From positions 1 to 7,660 of the forward strand of contig CAMLQG010000119.1 of the NCBI GenBank assembly GCA_946482075.1: a DNA stretch of 7,660 nt, in the 5' to 3' direction. This DNA comes from an uncultured Erythrobacteraceae bacterium (GTDB lineage Bacteria > Pseudomonadota > Alphaproteobacteria > Sphingomonadales > Sphingomonadaceae). The notes under the pieces are model-generated. The model saw nothing but the letters and a program-made list of their open reading frames with translations, had not been told where the DNA came from and searched no databases. The position numbers were made by a program, and so were the translations under genes. Shown here in pieces: positions 5,488-7,660 of the stretch (the first letter of the stretch is position 1; each line of letters begins with the position of its first letter).

Positions 5488-6693
5488 ATGCAGCGCAAGG
5501 ACGATAGCAAGCAGGGCACCGGAACCCGTCTCGTCACGGCCGGACGGCGCGCGGAATGGACGGGGGCGGTGGTCAATCCGCCGGTCTGGCGCGCGAGCAC
5601 CCATCTCTACGAGAACACCGCCGCGCTGAAGGAAGGCGGCAAGGCCAACGAGGACGGGCTGTTCTATTACGGCCGCCGGGGCGCGCCCACTCAATGGGCG
5701 CTGGCCCAGGCGCTGACGGAACTGGAGCCGGAAGCGGCCGGCACGCTGCTCTATCCCAGCGGCGTCGCCGCTATCGCAGCCGCGCTTATCACGGTGCTGA
5801 AATCGGGCGACGTCCTGCTGATGACGGACAACGCCTATGAGCCGAGCCGGAACATCGCGCGTGGGCTGCTGGCGAATATGGGCGTGGAGACGCGCTTCTT
5901 CGATCCGATGGACGTGGCGGGCTTCGCGGCGCGTTTCTGCGAACGCACGAAGGCCGTGCTGTTCGAAGCGCCCGGCAGCCAGACGCTGGAAGTCTGCGAC
6001 ATACCCGCGCTGGCCGCCATCGCGCGGGCCAAGGGTGCGGTCAGCCTGATCGACAACACCTGGGCCACGCCGCTGGGCTTCCCCGCGCTTGAACGGGGCT
6101 GCGATATCGCGATCATGTCGCTCACCAAGCATGTCGGCGGCCATTCGGACCTGATGATGGGCAGCGTAAGCGCGCGCGAGGCGATGTACCGCAAGCTGCG
6201 CCGCACGTCTCAGCAATTGGGCCAAGTGGTCTCGCCCGACGATGCGGCTCTGGCGCTTCGCGGCCTGCGCACGCTGCAATTGCGGCTGGAGCGGGAGACC
6301 GCTTCCGCGCTGACGATCGCCAGATGGCTGGCCGAGCGGCCCGAAGTCGCCCGCGTGCTCTGCCCGATGCTGCCGGGCGCGCCGGGCCACACTTTCTGGC
6401 TGCGCGACTTCAAGAGCGGCTGCGGGCTGTTCTCGATCATCCTCAAGGGCGGCGACAATGCGGCCCGCGCCCGCTTCATCGATGCCCTGGAACTGTTCGG
6501 GATCGGCTATAGCTGGGGCGGGTTCGAAAGTCTCGTCGTGCCCTTCGATCCGGGCCGCAGCGAATCCCCCTGGCCGCCCGCCGGCATGGACCGCGAGGAC
6601 CGGCTGGGCGTGCGCTTTTCTATCGGACTGGAGGAACCGGAGGATCTGATCGCGGACATGGCCCACGCCTTCTCCGCCTGGAGCGCCGCTTGA
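5488..6693 (+). CDS. metC: cystathionine beta-lyase (PLP-dependent, Cys/Met metabolism family)
   Basis: 401 residues, full length for the family. The enzyme cleaves L-cystathionine to homocysteine, pyruvate and ammonia, the penultimate step of methionine synthesis by transsulfuration, in the cytoplasm. The PLP Schiff-base lysine is K214 in SLTKHVGGHSDLMMG. Other family residues are in place: YGRRG at 61-65 (Y61 and R63 contact the phosphate of the neighbouring subunit's PLP), Y117 stacking on the ring, D189 in IDNTW binding the pyridine nitrogen, and R376 in RFSIGLE binding the substrate carboxylate. SWGGFESL at 342-349 is characteristic of beta-lyases (MetC) and favours this over cystathionine gamma-synthase. 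The ATG at 5488 has no Shine-Dalgarno. TCTAGC lies 8 nt before it, so a leaderless or near-leaderless transcript is possible. The 3' end overlaps the channel gene. Confidence 0.93.
   Translation: MQRKDDSKQGTGTRLVTAGRRAEWTGAVVNPPVWRASTHLYENTAALKEGGKANEDGLFYYGRRGAPTQWALAQALTELEPEAAGTLLYPSGVAAIAAALITVLKSGDVLLMTDNAYEPSRNIARGLLANMGVETRFFDPMDVAGFAARFCERTKAVLFEAPGSQTLEVCDIPALAAIARAKGAVSLIDNTWATPLGFPALERGCDIAIMSLTKHVGGHSDLMMGSVSAREAMYRKLRRTSQQLGQVVSPDDAALALRGLRTLQLRLERETASALTIARWLAERPEVARVLCPMLPGAPGHTFWLRDFKSGCGLFSIILKGGDNAARARFIDALELFGIGYSWGGFESLVVPFDPGRSESPWPPAGMDREDRLGVRFSIGLEEPEDLIADMAHAFSAWSAA
6680..6683 (+). promoter_or_regulatory. ribosome binding site inside metC for the mscS-type gene
   Basis: GGAG at 6680-6683 lies 6 nt before the TTG at 6690, within the last codons of metC. 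It supports the TTG as a real start whose codon overlaps the metC stop in TTGA (6690-6693). Confidence 0.5.
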
Positions 6694-7607
6694 ACTGGCC
6701 GCGCAACTTCCCTGAATTCACCGCGCTGCTCGACAGCATCGGCTTTGACGTCGGCGCCAGCCGCATCTCGATCTACCGCGCGATCCTCGTGATCCTGGTC
6801 GTGCTCGCCGTCTATCTCGGTGCACGGATCGCCAGCCTGGGGATCAAGCGCATCGTGCGCCGCCTGACCCGGCTCGATCCCACGGAAATGCTGTTGGGCG
6901 AGAAGATCGCCGCGATCGTCGTCTGGATCGTCGCGCTCCTGATCGGGATCGACATTCTCGGCATCGACCTGACCGCGCTCACCGTGTTCTCCGGCGCCTT
7001 TGGCCTCGCGGTCGGCTTCGGCCTGCAGAAGACCTTCGGCAACCTGCTTGCCGGGATCATCCTCCTGATGGATCGCTCGATCAAGCCGGGCGACGTGATC
7101 GCTGTGAACGATGGAGTCTCCAACACGGTCGGCCAGGTCAAGAAGATCGGCATCCGTGCGGTTTCCGTGACCACGCGCGACAAGAAGGAATATCTGATCC
7201 CGAACGAGAACCTGATGATCAATCAGGTCGAGAACTGGTCCTATTCCAGCCGCGACGTGCGCGTGCGCGTGGCTGTGACCGTGGCGCATGGCGCCGATAT
7301 CGAGCTTGCCGAAAGGCTGATGCTGCAAGCCGCGCGCGAGGCGGGCCGCGTTCTCCCCAGCCCCACCCCCACCGCCTGGATCACCGAATTCACGCCCCTG
7401 GGCGCCGCTTTCGAGATCCGCATCTGGATCAACGATCCGGAAGAAGGGCTGGCGAACGTGCGCAGCGACGTGCTCAAGCGCTGCTGGAAGCTGTTCCGGG
7501 AAAACGGGATCATGCTGCCCGATGCGAACCAGCGGGCGGTGCGTTTCACAGATGGCGAGCCGGTGACGGGGTGCGCCAATCCCCCCTCCCCTTCAGGGGA
7601 GGGGTAA
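6690..7607 (+). CDS. MscS-family small-conductance mechanosensitive ion channel
   Basis: 305 residues, close to E. coli MscS (286). MscS channels are inner-membrane heptamers that open under membrane tension and release solutes during hypo-osmotic shock. Hydrophobic helices are at about 28-50 (TM1), 73-92 (TM2) and 95-128 (TM3). TM3 has the Gly/Ala-rich pore pattern GAFGLAVGFGLQKTFGNLLA (102-121) followed by the family hallmark DRSIKPGD (128-135). The beta domain runs about 130-183, with PNENLMINQVENWS at 171-184, and the C-terminal alpha/beta domain about 190-288. Translation starts at TTG 6690 with GGAG 6 nt upstream. TTGA (6690-6693) overlaps the metC stop, which suggests one transcript and translational coupling. 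The last codons run into a G/C palindrome, giving a non-conserved-looking tail (GCANPPSPSGEG). Confidence 0.93.
   Translation: MNWPRNFPEFTALLDSIGFDVGASRISIYRAILVILVVLAVYLGARIASLGIKRIVRRLTRLDPTEMLLGEKIAAIVVWIVALLIGIDILGIDLTALTVFSGAFGLAVGFGLQKTFGNLLAGIILLMDRSIKPGDVIAVNDGVSNTVGQVKKIGIRAVSVTTRDKKEYLIPNENLMINQVENWSYSSRDVRVRVAVTVAHGADIELAERLMLQAAREAGRVLPSPTPTAWITEFTPLGAAFEIRIWINDPEEGLANVRSDVLKRCWKLFRENGIMLPDANQRAVRFTDGEPVTGCANPPSPSGEG
7583..7604. repeat. G/C palindrome at the 3' end of the channel gene
   Basis: CCCCTCCCCT (7583-7592) and AGGGGAGGGG (7595-7604) form a perfect 10-bp inverted repeat with a 2-nt centre. The gene's TAA (7605-7607) follows at once, so the repeat encodes the final residues before the stop. 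No T-run follows, so it is not a standard intrinsic terminator. It resembles the C/G-rich palindromic repeats common between genes in sphingomonads. Confidence 0.7.
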
Positions 7608-7611
7608 GGGG

Positions 7612-7660
7612 GAGGGGCGCCACCTCACTCGCCAACATGGAAATATAGGTGCTGCCCCTC
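7612..7660. repeat. inverted repeat running to the window edge, part of a larger palindromic element
   Basis: The arms at 7612-7625 (GAGGGGCGCCACCT) and 7647-7660 (AGGTGCTGCCCCTC) pair at 12 of 14 positions around a 21-nt centre. The right arm stops exactly at the window end and probably continues. Together with 7583-7604 this looks like a composite REP/REPIN-type element downstream of the channel gene. No gene is visible in 7608-7660. Confidence 0.5.

Noticed and set aside
5425..6666. 413-codon minus-strand open frame opposite metC
   Set aside because: The plus strand encodes an intact MetC with all catalytic residues; the antisense translation has no domain.
6507..7328. 273-codon minus-strand open frame opposite the channel gene
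   Set aside because: The Asp/His/Arg-rich antisense translation lacks any motif and overlaps two well-supported plus-strand genes.
1..7660. Multi-gene defence, secretion or biosynthetic system
   Set aside because: The recognisable genes are housekeeping or single-gene functions. No nuclease, toxin, transposase, integrase or NRPS/PKS-type motif was found on either strand.

Overview
The window is GC-rich with strongly G/C-biased third codon positions. It carries several short palindromic repeats of the kind common in Sphingomonadales (Alphaproteobacteria), notably two copies of an element whose arms contain a TTCGTCCTGAGCTTGTCGAA-like core. My best guess is a chromosomal segment from an Erythrobacter-, Sphingomonas- or Novosphingobium-like bacterium. 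The assignment rests on repeat type and gene content, not on a search.

Layout, left to right: the last 23 codons of a probable membrane protein (2-73); a single-domain PilZ protein (202-525); a 151-nt gap with two perfect dyads around a -10-like box; a GMC-family FAD oxidoreductase starting at TTG (676-2313); a 675-nt convergent intergenic region with three inverted-repeat elements; a minus-strand pair made of queF (3498-3974) and a PPOX-type flavin split-barrel protein (2989-3465); a divergent gene for a proline-rich bitopic membrane protein of unknown function (4085-5338); a second copy of the TTCGTCC element (5353-5442); metC, cystathionine beta-lyase (5488-6693); an MscS-type mechanosensitive channel (6690-7607) overlapping metC by 4 nt; and a G/C palindrome that forms the 3' end of the channel gene and seems to start a larger repeat cut by the window edge.

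Functionally this is mostly housekeeping and stress-related material: queuosine tRNA modification (QueF), methionine biosynthesis (MetC), osmotic protection (MscS), probable c-di-GMP sensing (PilZ), and a substrate-unknown alcohol oxidoreductase (GMC). I see no transposase, integrase, tRNA, rRNA, CRISPR array or multi-gene defence-like system, and no convincing undescribed system. The items most worth a second look are the paired dyads in the GMC promoter region, the two same-sized REPIN-like elements 2.4 kb apart, the palindrome that supplies the C-terminal codons of the MscS protein, and the uncharacterised proline-rich bitopic protein.
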